A DNA stretch of 64,000 nt from Pseudomonadota bacterium (GTDB lineage: Bacteria > Pseudomonadota > Gammaproteobacteria > Steroidobacterales > Steroidobacteraceae): the NCBI GenBank assembly GCA_016704655.1, contig JADIZR010000022.1, forward strand, positions 62,001 through 126,000. The letters run 5' to 3'. Positions 54,152-61,459 of this stretch are shown here, one piece after another; the stretch's first letter is position 1, and each line of letters opens with the position of its first letter. Below the pieces are notes generated by a model, which saw nothing but the letters and a program-made list of their open reading frames with translations, was not told where the DNA came from and did no database searches. The position numbers and the translations under genes were made by a program.

Positions 54152-54543
54152 CCGCGACCCCGGATGGCGTCGAGGTATTCGACGACGCGCACCAGGCCGG
54201 GCACGGAACGGACGAGCTCAGCAGGCACGCCGCCCACGTGGAGATTGCGGGTGTGCATCCAGTGCTTCATCTGCTCCGGTTCGCCGCCCACGAGCACGAA
54301 CAGCGCGCGATAGGCACGGGTCACCAGCAGCGCCAGTTCGCCGGACTTGCTGCCTGGCTCCAGCGCGCCTCGGCTCAACGCCGTACGGTCCCGACCGACG
54401 ATGACGCCGAGTTCGGTCTGCGTCAGGCCCAGCTCTCTGCCGGCTTTCACCAAGGCAGCGGCGAGGACCGCAGCGGCACTGAGGCTTGCGCCATCGGCCA
54501 CGGCATGGCCGGCCAGGTTGGATGAATTGCGAGTCATTCGCAC
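54148..54543 (-). CDS. Xre/DUF2384 (MbcA/ParS/Xre-type) antitoxin
   Basis: Antitoxin of RES-Xre systems. The 131-residue protein has a helix-turn-helix (GLTQTELGVIVGRDRTALSR) and the C-terminal DUF2384 toxin-binding segment (WMHTRNLHVGGVPAELVRS, VPGLVRVVEYLDAIRGR). Two ATG codons lie at 54543 and 54537. Its stop overlaps the toxin start. The only partner left is the RES remnant. Confidence 0.85.
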   Translation of the reverse strand: MRMTRNSSNLAGHAVADGASLSAAAVLAAALVKAGRELGLTQTELGVIVGRDRTALSRGALEPGSKSGELALLVTRAYRALFVLVGGEPEQMKHWMHTRNLHVGGVPAELVRSVPGLVRVVEYLDAIRGRG

Positions 54544-54597
54544 ATTCTAGATCGATTTGATGCTATTGCAGCAGAACCTACCGCGGATACGGCGGTG

Positions 54598-54733
54598 ACG
54601 TTGCCTGCGCCGTGCGATGTTTTCGGTGCGCCGAAAACGAGCCCAGGCGCCGCCTTGCACGCGGTCGATCCAGTCGTTTCCCCGAGCGCGTGTCTGCCTT
54701 TCCAAGCTCGGGGAAAGGCCCCGGATCGACCGC
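54598..54733. repeat. Two-hairpin repeat element, copy A
   Basis: Starts ACGTTGCCTGCGCCGTGCG, followed by a perfect stem GTTTTCGG/CCGAAAAC (54619-54626 and 54631-54638) with loop TGCG, then the large hairpin with arms 54661-54687 and 54706-54733 and loop GCGTGTCTGCCTTTCCAA. The middle of the large stem is imperfect. It fills the gap between the Xre antitoxin and yidC. Confidence 0.85.
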
Positions 54734-54764
54734 CTGTCACCGAGCGCGCGTCACGCGAAAACGG

Positions 54765-56471
54765 TCAAGCCGTCGAGCCGCTCTTCTTCGCCTCGGCCAG
54801 CACCACGCGGTTGATCTGCCACTGCTGCGCAATCGACAGCAGCGTGTTCGTGAGCCAGTACAGCACCAGGCCCGCCGGGAACCACGCCATCATCACGGTC
54901 ATGATGACCGGCATGAAGGCGAACATCTTCGCCTGCATCGGATCGGGCGGCGCCGGGTTCAGCTTGAACTGCGCGAACATGCCGAAGCCCATCAGGATCG
55001 GCAGGATGAAATACGGGTCCTTCGACGACAGGTCCTGGATCCAGCCGAAGAACGGCGCCTGGCGCATCTCGACGCTCTCGAGCAGCACCCAGTAGAACGC
55101 GAGGAACACCGGAATCTGCACCAGGATCGGCAGGCAGCCAGCAACCGGGTTGATCTTCTCGCGCTTGTACAGCTCCATCGTCTGCTTCGCGAGCTGTTCG
55201 CGGTCGTCCTTGTAGCGCTCCTGGATCGCCTTGATGCGCGGTGCGATCGCACGCATCTTCGCCATCGAGCGGCCGCTCTTTTCGGTGAGCTTGTAGAACA
55301 GCAGCTTCAACAGGATCGTCACGATGATGATCGTGACGCCCCAGTTCTGGACGTACTTGTGCACCCACTGCAGCAGGTGGAACAGCGGGTTCGAGAGGAT
55401 CGTGAGCTTGCCGTAGTCGACCGTCAGCTCGAGCTTCGGACCGGCCTTCTGCAGCTGCTCCTGCAACTTCGGACCGACGAAGACCGTCTCGCTGAAAGTG
55501 GCGCTGGCGCCTGCCGGCACGCTCTTCAACGGGCCGCGATAGCTGACCAGCGAGTGGCTGCCTTCGAGCTGCTGCGTGAAGTCATAGGTCTCACCCTTCG
55601 GCGGCACGGCAGCCGCGACGAAGTGATGCTGCATTTCGGCCATCCAGCCATCGGCGAACGCCTGGCTGAACGCCTCGTCCTCCGGGTCGACGCTGAGCTT
55701 CTGGTACTTCTCGCCGTCGTACACGGCCGGCCCGCGGAATGCATAGCTCTCGACGTCGAACATCGACCGGCTCTGCGAATACACGTGCCGCGCAAACTGC
55801 ATATACGAGGCTGCCTTCCAGTCGGTGCCGGAGGCGTTCTGCACGTCATAGATAACTTCGACCGCGTACTGGCCCGGCTTGAAGACGTAGGTCTTGGTGA
55901 CGGTGACGCCCTGCCCGTCCGTCCACGTCAACGGCACGCGCAATTCCTGCGCGCCCGGCGCGAGACGGAATTCGCTGGCAGACGCGGTGTACAACGCAAG
56001 GTGCGTGGGTTCGGGACGACCGTCGGCCGCGCGCAAGCCGCTGCGCACGACGCCGTACGTCGCTTCGTCGGTCGACAGCAGGCGCACCGCGGGGCTGCCC
56101 GGCTTCTTGTCGCGCGGGTACTGCAGCAGGTCGGCACGCAGCAGGTCGCCGCCCTGCAGGCTGATGTCCATGTCGATCACGTCGGTGACGACACGGATAC
56201 TGGGGGCTGCGGCGGCAACTGCGCTGGCCGCCGGCGCCTGCGTTGCGACGGCAGGAGCATTCGCCACCGGCGCGGTCGCTGACGGCAGCGAAGGCAGGCT
56301 GGAGGCGGCCGTGCCCGGTGCTGCGGGTGCCGCGACGGGCGACGTCACGCTCGATGCCGACGTCGCCGTGGTCGCGGCGGACTGCACACCGTAATCGCGG
56401 TCCCACTGGATGATGTTCATCCACGCGAGCAGTGCGAGGCCAATCCAGAGAAACAGGCGCGGGTTATCCAT
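54765..56471 (-). CDS. yidC: Membrane protein insertase YidC
   Basis: Inner-membrane insertase working alone or with SecYEG. 568 residues: one N-terminal helix (LFLWIGLALLAWMNIIQWDR), an Ala-rich linker, a large periplasmic beta domain (FAFGFFGP-like VYVQNWGVTI is absent; ELRVPLTWTDGQGVTVTKTY is in the domain), and five C-terminal helices with ITILVTIILKLLFYKLTEKS, SGRSMAKMRAIAPRIKAIQE and MGFGMFAQFKLNPAPPDP. The usual catalytic Arg lies in the first helix of this part. Overlaps yidD by 8 bp. Confidence 0.95.
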   Translation of the reverse strand: MDNPRLFLWIGLALLAWMNIIQWDRDYGVQSAATTATSASSVTSPVAAPAAPGTAASSLPSLPSATAPVANAPAVATQAPAASAVAAAAPSIRVVTDVIDMDISLQGGDLLRADLLQYPRDKKPGSPAVRLLSTDEATYGVVRSGLRAADGRPEPTHLALYTASASEFRLAPGAQELRVPLTWTDGQGVTVTKTYVFKPGQYAVEVIYDVQNASGTDWKAASYMQFARHVYSQSRSMFDVESYAFRGPAVYDGEKYQKLSVDPEDEAFSQAFADGWMAEMQHHFVAAAVPPKGETYDFTQQLEGSHSLVSYRGPLKSVPAGASATFSETVFVGPKLQEQLQKAGPKLELTVDYGKLTILSNPLFHLLQWVHKYVQNWGVTIIIVTILLKLLFYKLTEKSGRSMAKMRAIAPRIKAIQERYKDDREQLAKQTMELYKREKINPVAGCLPILVQIPVFLAFYWVLLESVEMRQAPFFGWIQDLSSKDPYFILPILMGFGMFAQFKLNPAPPDPMQAKMFAFMPVIMTVMMAWFPAGLVLYWLTNTLLSIAQQWQINRVVLAEAKKSGSTA

Positions 56472-56724
56472 GGCTCGGTCGCTTGTCAGTGTGGTCGGGC
56501 GGCGTGTGCGTGCATTCGGGCACGGGATCGTAGCCGCCGGGATTCCAGGGGTGGCAGCGTCCGATGCGACGCGCCGCGAGCCACGAGCCGCGCAGCGCCC
56601 CGTGACGTTGAATGGCGTCCTGCGCGTAGCAGGAACACGTGGGATAAAAGCGGCAGTTCGGCCCGAGCAGCGGGCTGATGAACCACCGGTAGAACGTGAT
56701 GAGGGCGATCAGGAGCGGGCGCAT
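56464..56724 (-). CDS. yidD: Membrane protein insertion efficiency factor YidD
   Basis: Small amphipathic helper of YidC. 86 residues with ALITFYRWFISPLLGPNCRF, YPTCSCYAQDAIQRHGALRG and GRCHPWNPGGYDPVP, the complete YidD pattern with its cysteines. Overlaps both rnpA (16 bp) and yidC, so the four genes are tightly packed. Confidence 0.95.
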   Translation of the reverse strand: MRPLLIALITFYRWFISPLLGPNCRFYPTCSCYAQDAIQRHGALRGSWLAARRIGRCHPWNPGGYDPVPECTHTPPDHTDKRPSHG

Positions 56725-57101
56725 CGTCGCACGATCCTATCCCAGTGCGATTGCAGGCTCGCGCGGATCTCGTCGCTGCTGCTCGTGGTGGCGGCCGGTC
56801 GCGCGTTGACGACGATATCCAGGGCAGGCAGGTCGTGCTGGCGGTGGCGGAACGATTCGCGCGCGAGGCGCTTGATGCGATTGCGCTTCACGGCATTGCC
56901 CGCGGCCTTGATGCCGACGGCGAGCCCGAGCCGGGCCCGGCCCGCTTCGTTCGGACGTGTGAGCACGAGGAACAGCGCATCGGAAGATCGCTGACCTTGC
57001 CGATGAACGGCGTCGAACTGGGGTTTGTCGGTCAGGCGGCTCGCGCGCGGGAAGCGTCGCGAGACAGGCGTGCGATCGTTACTGGTCGTGAGAACGGTCA
57101 G
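56709..57101 (-). CDS. rnpA: RNase P protein component, start codon unclear
   Basis: Protein part of RNase P, needed for tRNA 5' processing. The conserved core LTDKPQFDAVHRQGQRSSDA, RLGLAVGIKAAGNAVKRNRIK and RLARESFRHRQHDL is present, with the RNA-binding K-RNxIKR-type motif. No ATG, GTG or TTG occurs in frame between the rpmH stop and this core. The nearest candidate is CTG at 57101, overlapping the rpmH stop and giving 130 residues; in-frame ATG/TTG starts lie only at 57290, 57287 and 57284, upstream of rpmH. The ORF is open across the whole of rpmH. Confidence 0.85.
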   Translation of the reverse strand: MTVLTTSNDRTPVSRRFPRASRLTDKPQFDAVHRQGQRSSDALFLVLTRPNEAGRARLGLAVGIKAAGNAVKRNRIKRLARESFRHRQHDLPALDIVVNARPAATTSSSDEIRASLQSHWDRIVRRCARS

Positions 57102-57232
57102 ACCGCAAGACGCTTGCGGCCCTTGGCGCGACGACGGGCGAGGACGAGACGACCGCCCTTGGTGGCCATGCGCGCACGGAAGCCGTGGACTCGCTTGCGA
57201 TGCAGGTTGCTCGGGTTGAAAGTGCGCTTCAT
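57098..57232 (-). CDS. rpmH: Ribosomal protein bL34
   Basis: 44-residue large-subunit protein MKRTFNPSNLHRKRVHGFRA, ending KGRKRLAV, a full match to bL34 in length and pattern (R at almost every second position). Its start at 57232 lies in the dnaA/rpmH divergent gap. Confidence 0.97.
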   Translation of the reverse strand: MKRTFNPSNLHRKRVHGFRARMATKGGRLVLARRRAKGRKRLAV

Positions 57233-57355
57233 CGTCGGCTCCGAAAGTGTCCTGGAAAGGACCGGAAAACAGGACCAGAAACAACAACATGCACTGGCCG
57301 TAAAAGGGCCGGGAAGAATACGCACGGACCCCGCCGGAGTCAACCTCAACCGCAG

Positions 57356-57383
57356 ATATCCACAGGCCGGGAGCCGGTATACA
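57356..57383 (+). promoter_or_regulatory. dnaA promoter region with DnaA-box-like site
   Basis: ATATCCACA (57356-57364; one difference from TTATCCACA) lies 13 bp before TATACA (57378-57383), a possible -10 box for dnaA. A DnaA site at the -35 position would allow autorepression. Confidence 0.45.
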
Positions 57384-57441
57384 CTCGCCGCCCCTTCCCG
57401 CTCGCAAGCGCTCACCGTCCCTGAGAAAGGCCCGTCGGTTC

Positions 57442-58844
57442 GTGCAGATTTCGCTCTGGCATCAATGCCTCCGCCGGCTCGAAGCGGAGCTTCCGGAACA
57501 GGCCTTCAACACCTGGATCCGTCCGCTGCAGGCCGTCGAGGACGGGGACCGGCTGCGACTGCTGGCGCCCAACCGGTACGTCGTCGATTGGGTCAACCAG
57601 AACTGCACCGCTCGCATCAGCGAGCTCGTCGACGAGCTGGTGCCGTCCCCGGTCCCACAAGTAACCGTGGAAATCGGCTCGAGGCGCCAGCCGCTGCCCA
57701 CTCCGACCCAGATGACGGCGGGCATCGGCCTGCCGGTGCAACCGCAGCCCGCGGCACGGCCACAGCCAGCCGAGCCGCAGCCGGCAACGCACCCCGCCGC
57801 ACCATCGATCCGCTGCCCCAGTTCGGCGGCCGGCTGAATGCCGAATTCACGTTTGCGAATTTCGTCGAGGGCAAGAGCAACCAGCTGGCGCGCGCGGCCG
57901 CAGTCCAGGTCGCCGAGAACCCGGGGCGAGCCTACAACCCGCTGTTCATCTACGGCGGCGTCGGCCTCGGCAAGACCCACTTGATGCACGCCGTCGGCAA
58001 CCAGATCCGTGCGCGCAACAAGGATGCGAAGGTCGCTTACGTGCACTCCGAGCGGTTCGTGGGCGACATGGTCCGCGCGCTGCAGCACAACACGATCAAC
58101 GAGTTCAAGCAGGCGTACCGCACGCTCGACGCGCTGCTGATCGACGACATCCAGTTCTTCGCCGGCAAGGAACGTTCGCAGGAAGAGTTCTTCCACACGT
58201 TCAACACGCTGCTCGAAGGGCAGCAGCAGGTGATCCTCACCTGCGACCGCTATCCGAAGGAAGTCGAAGGACTCGAGGAGCGCCTCAAATCGCGCTTCGG
58301 CTGGGGCCTCACGGTGGCGATCGAGCCGCCGGAACTCGAAACGTGCGTCGCGATCCTGATGAGCAAGTCTGCCGCCAGCGGCGTCGAGCTGCCGGAGGAG
58401 GTCGCGTTCTTCGTCGCCAAGCGGATCCGCTCGAACGTGCGCGAACTCGAAGGCGCCATGCGCCGCGTGATCGCCAATTCGCAGTTCACGGGTCGGCCGA
58501 TTACGCTGGATTTTGCGAAGGAAGCGCTCAAGGACCTGCTCGCGCTGCAGGAACGGCTGGTCACGATCGAGAACATCCAGAAGACGGTGGCGGAGTACTA
58601 CAAGATCCGCGTGGCTGACCTGCTGTCACGCCGGCGCAGCCGCTCGATCACGCGGCCGCGGCAGATGGCGATGGCGCTGTCGAAGGAACTCACCAACCAC
58701 AGCCTGCCGGAAATCGGCGACGCGTTCGGTGGCCGTGACCACACGACGGTGCTGCACGCGTGCCGCGTCATGAAGGAACTGCGCGCGTCGCAGCAGCGGC
58801 TCAACGAGGACTATTCAAACCTGTTGAGAACGCTTGCGGGATGA
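57442..58844 (+). CDS. dnaA: Chromosomal replication initiator DnaA, frameshifted in the linker
   Basis: Origin-binding AAA+ initiator. GTG start at 57442; domain I is ISLWHQCLRRLEAELPEQAF with TWIRPLQAVEDGDRLRLLAP. In the Pro/Ala linker (near 57785-57800) the frame ends in SIRCPSSAAG and the rest continues one frame over with RRTIDPLPQFGGRLNAEFTF. Domain III has Walker A YGGVGLGKTHLMHA, DALLIDDIQFFAGKE and sensor segments; domain IV has the GGRDHTTVLHACR box-recognition helix. One added base gives 467 residues, typical of the family. An essential gene, so a base-call error is likely; a true mutation in the linker cannot be excluded. Confidence 0.95.
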
Positions 58845-59052
58845 CATGATTAACCTGTGGATGAAAACGGAGGTCGAGTACTCCACATTTCATCCACAGG
58901 CTGCGGACAGGGCTTGCGTGCGTTGCGAAGGGTGCTGACCCTGCCTGCAAACCTGCGCTGTCATTGGGGAAACTGAGGTTTTGCACAGACATGCGCTGTG
59001 CTAAAAGTCATAACAATAGATCTCTTATATAAAGACTCCGGAACTATAGAAG
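58845..59052 (+). other. Candidate oriC: dnaA-dnaN intergenic region
   Basis: 208 bp with no gene. TCATCCACA (58890-58898) and its inverse TGTGGATGA (58856-58864) differ by one base from the DnaA box; weaker matches are TACTCCACA (58879-58887), TTTTGCACA (58979-58987) and TGTGCTAAA (58997-59005). An AT-rich stretch (AGTCATAACAATAG and CTTATATAAAG) runs from about 59004 to 59050 and could be the unwinding region as well as the dnaN promoter. Location beside dnaA and parS sites supports it. Confidence 0.6.
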
Positions 59053-60153
59053 ATGAAGATCATCGCGAAGCGCGAAGCGATCCTGAGCCCGCTGCAGGCC
59101 GTCATTGGCGTCGTCGAGCGCAAGCAGACCATGCCGATCCTGGCGAACGTGCTGGTAGCGGCTAAAGGCGGCAAGCTCTCGATCACGGCGACGGATCTCG
59201 AAGTCGAGCTCGTGGCGACGTCCGAGGTGGACGTGCAGCGAGGCGGTGAGATCACGATCCCCGGACGGAAGCTGCTCGACATCTGCCGCGCGTTGCCGGA
59301 GGGCACCGAGATCACGCTCACGCAGGAAGGCGAGCGGATGCTCGTGCGTGCCCGCAAGAGCCGATTCACGCTCACCACGCTGCCGGCGGCAGAGTTTCCC
59401 ACCGTGGAGGAGATCAACGCGGAACAGACCCTGCAGCTGCCGCAGAAGGACTTCAAGCGGCTGCTCGACAAGACCCACTTTTCGATGGCGCAGCAGGACG
59501 TCCGTTACTACCTCAATGGCCTTCTGCTCGAAACGTCGGCGAAAATGCTCAGAGCGGTCGCGACTGACGGCCATCGACTGGCATTGTGCGAAGTTGAGCT
59601 GGCCAATGGCGGAAAAGCGGGCCAACAGGTCATCGTGCCGCGCAAAGGCGTGCTCGAACTGCAGCGAATCCTGGGCAACGAAGACCAGTTACTCGAAGTT
59701 TCGATCGGATCCAATCATCTTCGCGTCCAGATCGGCGAAATTCGCTTCACTTCAAAGCTTATTGACGGCCGTTTCCCCGAATACAGCCGGGTGATCCCCG
59801 CCACGCCACCGAAGACGATTGGTGCCGTTCGCGACGATTTACGCCAGGCGCTGCAGCGTGCGGCGATCCTGTCGAACGAGAAATACCGGGGTATCCGGTT
59901 CGCGCTCAAGCCGAACGCGCTGATGATCCAGGCGCACAACCCGGAGCAGGAAGAGGCCGAGGAAGAGGTCGAAGTGACCTACGACGGTGAAGAGCTGGAG
60001 ATCGGCTTCAACGTCAATTACCTGCTGGATGCGCTGGCGGCCGTCGATGGCGCGGACGTCCAGGTGGGTCTGACCGATGGCAACAGCAGCTGCCTGATCC
60101 GTGCCATGCAGGACGGGTCGGCGCGCTACGTCGTCATGCCGATGCGACTCTGA
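59053..60153 (+). CDS. dnaN: DNA polymerase III sliding clamp (beta)
   Basis: Ring clamp for replicative polymerase. 366 residues (E. coli 366) in three repeated domains: MKIIAKREAILSPLQAVIGV, PILANVLVAAKGGKLSITAT, FKRLLDKTHFSMAQQDVRYY and a C-terminal SCLIRAMQDGSARYVVMPMR, the standard ending. Between dnaA and recF. Confidence 0.98.
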   Translation: MKIIAKREAILSPLQAVIGVVERKQTMPILANVLVAAKGGKLSITATDLEVELVATSEVDVQRGGEITIPGRKLLDICRALPEGTEITLTQEGERMLVRARKSRFTLTTLPAAEFPTVEEINAEQTLQLPQKDFKRLLDKTHFSMAQQDVRYYLNGLLLETSAKMLRAVATDGHRLALCEVELANGGKAGQQVIVPRKGVLELQRILGNEDQLLEVSIGSNHLRVQIGEIRFTSKLIDGRFPEYSRVIPATPPKTIGAVRDDLRQALQRAAILSNEKYRGIRFALKPNALMIQAHNPEQEEAEEEVEVTYDGEELEIGFNVNYLLDALAAVDGADVQVGLTDGNSSCLIRAMQDGSARYVVMPMRL

Positions 60154-60207
60154 GCAGCGGAGGGCGCTCGCCCACCCCATTCTGCTCAACCCATCAGGCT
60201 CAGGGAT

Positions 60208-60223
60208 GGTTCCACGTGGAACA
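60208..60223. promoter_or_regulatory. parS site 1
   Basis: GGTTCCACGTGGAACA. The core GTTCCACGTGGAAC is a perfect palindrome; parS consensus is TGTTTCACGTGAAACA. Lies between dnaN and recF. Confidence 0.85.
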
Positions 60224-60265
60224 ACCTGTCTGGCCTGCCCGAATCAATGTCCACGGAACGGCGGA

Positions 60266-60281
60266 CGTTTCACGTGGAACA
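60266..60281. promoter_or_regulatory. parS site 2
   Basis: CGTTTCACGTGGAACA, one or two positions from the parS consensus. In the dnaN-recF gap, 58 bp after site 1. Confidence 0.85.
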
Positions 60282-60324
60282 TCGGTCTTGCCGTGACGCC
60301 CGGAAGTATCGCTGCCCGTCGACT

Positions 60325-60340
60325 TGTTCCACGTGAAACG
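60325..60340. promoter_or_regulatory. parS site 3
   Basis: TGTTCCACGTGAAACG, 59 bp after site 2, so the three sites in the 204-bp dnaN-recF gap are nearly equally spaced. Confidence 0.85.
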
Positions 60341-60357
60341 TCTGTCGGTCTGACTCG

Positions 60358-61431
60358 ATGAGCCTGCGTCGCCTTGAAGTGCGTGACTTCCGCTGCATCG
60401 CGGCGACGGATCTCGAATTCGACGGTCGTTGCAACCTGATCAGCGGTGCAAACGCCTCGGGCAAGACCAGTCTGCTCGAGGCGATCTTCTTCCTGGGTCG
60501 TGGACGTTCTTTCCGCACGACCCGCAATGAAACCCTGATTCGCAAAGGCGCCGAGGAGTTGATGCTCACCGGACGTTTCGACGCCGGCGGAAGCGTCCGT
60601 CCAGTCGGTGTTCGTTACAGTCGCGAAGGATTCGAGGCCCGAGCGGGCGGCAATCGGATCGGCAGCCTGGCTGAGCTGGCGACTATCCTGCCGGTTCAGG
60701 CCATCGACCCTGAAGTTCACCGGCTGGTGGAAGAGGGTCCGCAGGAGCGTCGACGCTACCTGGACTGGGGTGTGTTCCACGTGGAACCAAGGTTCGTGGA
60801 ACAGTGGCGCCGTTACCAGCGTGCGCTAAAGCAGCGTAATGCCGCGCTCAGGGCCGAGGCACCCGACCAGGTGGTCCGGGCCTGGGATCCGGAGTTGCTG
60901 GAGTCTGGCCGTTCCTTGGCGGCATCACGGAGGGAGTATTTCGCGCAACTGGTGCCCCACGTCGCGACGGTCGGCGCAAGCCTGTTGAGGACGACCATCG
61001 AACTGTCGCTCAGTGACGGTTGGCTGGCCGGGACGGACCTGCAGGAGGCGATCGAGCATTCCTGGACCAGGGACCGGGCGCGGGGGACGACGCATATCGG
61101 GCCACATCGGGCGGACCTCTCGATCCGGGTCGGTGGCGATCTGGCCAAGCATCGCGTGTCGCGTGGCCAGCAGAAACTGACCGCGTCCGCGATGCTCCTC
61201 GGCCAGCTTCTGTGTGATCACGCCCTCGGCAGTCCCACGGCAGCGCTACTTGTGGATGATCCTGCTGCGGAGCTCGATGAGGGCAACCTGGAGCGGCTGA
61301 TTTCCGTGGTGCTGGCACTGCCCGGGCAGCTGTTCGTGTCGGCTCTGGACCCCGGCATGGCGGCCTTCCAACGGCTGCCCGTGACCCGAAGGTTTCACGT
61401 GGAACACGGAAAAATCACCCCTCTGCTATAA
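60358..61431 (+). CDS. recF: DNA recombination/replication repair protein RecF
   Basis: SMC-like ATPase loading RecA at gaps. 357 residues: SLRRLEVRDFRCIAATDLEF, Walker A GANASGKTS at 30-38, signature SRGQQKLTASAMLLGQL and Walker B ALLVDDPAAELDEGN. Normal family length. Carries a parS site inside its coding sequence (60773) and another near its 3' end. Confidence 0.97.
   Translation: MSLRRLEVRDFRCIAATDLEFDGRCNLISGANASGKTSLLEAIFFLGRGRSFRTTRNETLIRKGAEELMLTGRFDAGGSVRPVGVRYSREGFEARAGGNRIGSLAELATILPVQAIDPEVHRLVEEGPQERRRYLDWGVFHVEPRFVEQWRRYQRALKQRNAALRAEAPDQVVRAWDPELLESGRSLAASRREYFAQLVPHVATVGASLLRTTIELSLSDGWLAGTDLQEAIEHSWTRDRARGTTHIGPHRADLSIRVGGDLAKHRVSRGQQKLTASAMLLGQLLCDHALGSPTAALLVDDPAAELDEGNLERLISVVLALPGQLFVSALDPGMAAFQRLPVTRRFHVEHGKITPLL
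60773..60788. promoter_or_regulatory. parS site 4, inside recF
   Basis: TGTTCCACGTGGAACC lies in the recF coding region (VFHVEP). The codons FHVEP serve both protein and site. Confidence 0.8.
61391..61406. promoter_or_regulatory. parS site 5, at the recF 3' end before gyrB
   Basis: GGTTTCACGTGGAACA, in the last codons of recF (RRFHVEHGK). It lies 21 bp upstream of the gyrB -10 box. Confidence 0.85.
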
Positions 61432-61432
61432 T
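61424..61432 (+). promoter_or_regulatory. Extended -10 promoter for gyrB
   Basis: TGCTATAAT (TATAAT at 61427-61432) overlaps the recF stop TAA. No good -35 is found, which suits an extended -10. Predicted transcript start about 61439, leader of about 20 bases to ATG 61460. Confidence 0.6.
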
Positions 61433-61459
61433 TTCGCGTTCCTCTGAACCGGGTATCCC

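Noticed and set aside
56745..57780. A 699-residue plus-strand protein reading through rnpA, rpmH and into dnaA
   Set aside because: Only the last part (from about 57800) is DnaA; the first 350 codons are antisense to rnpA and rpmH.
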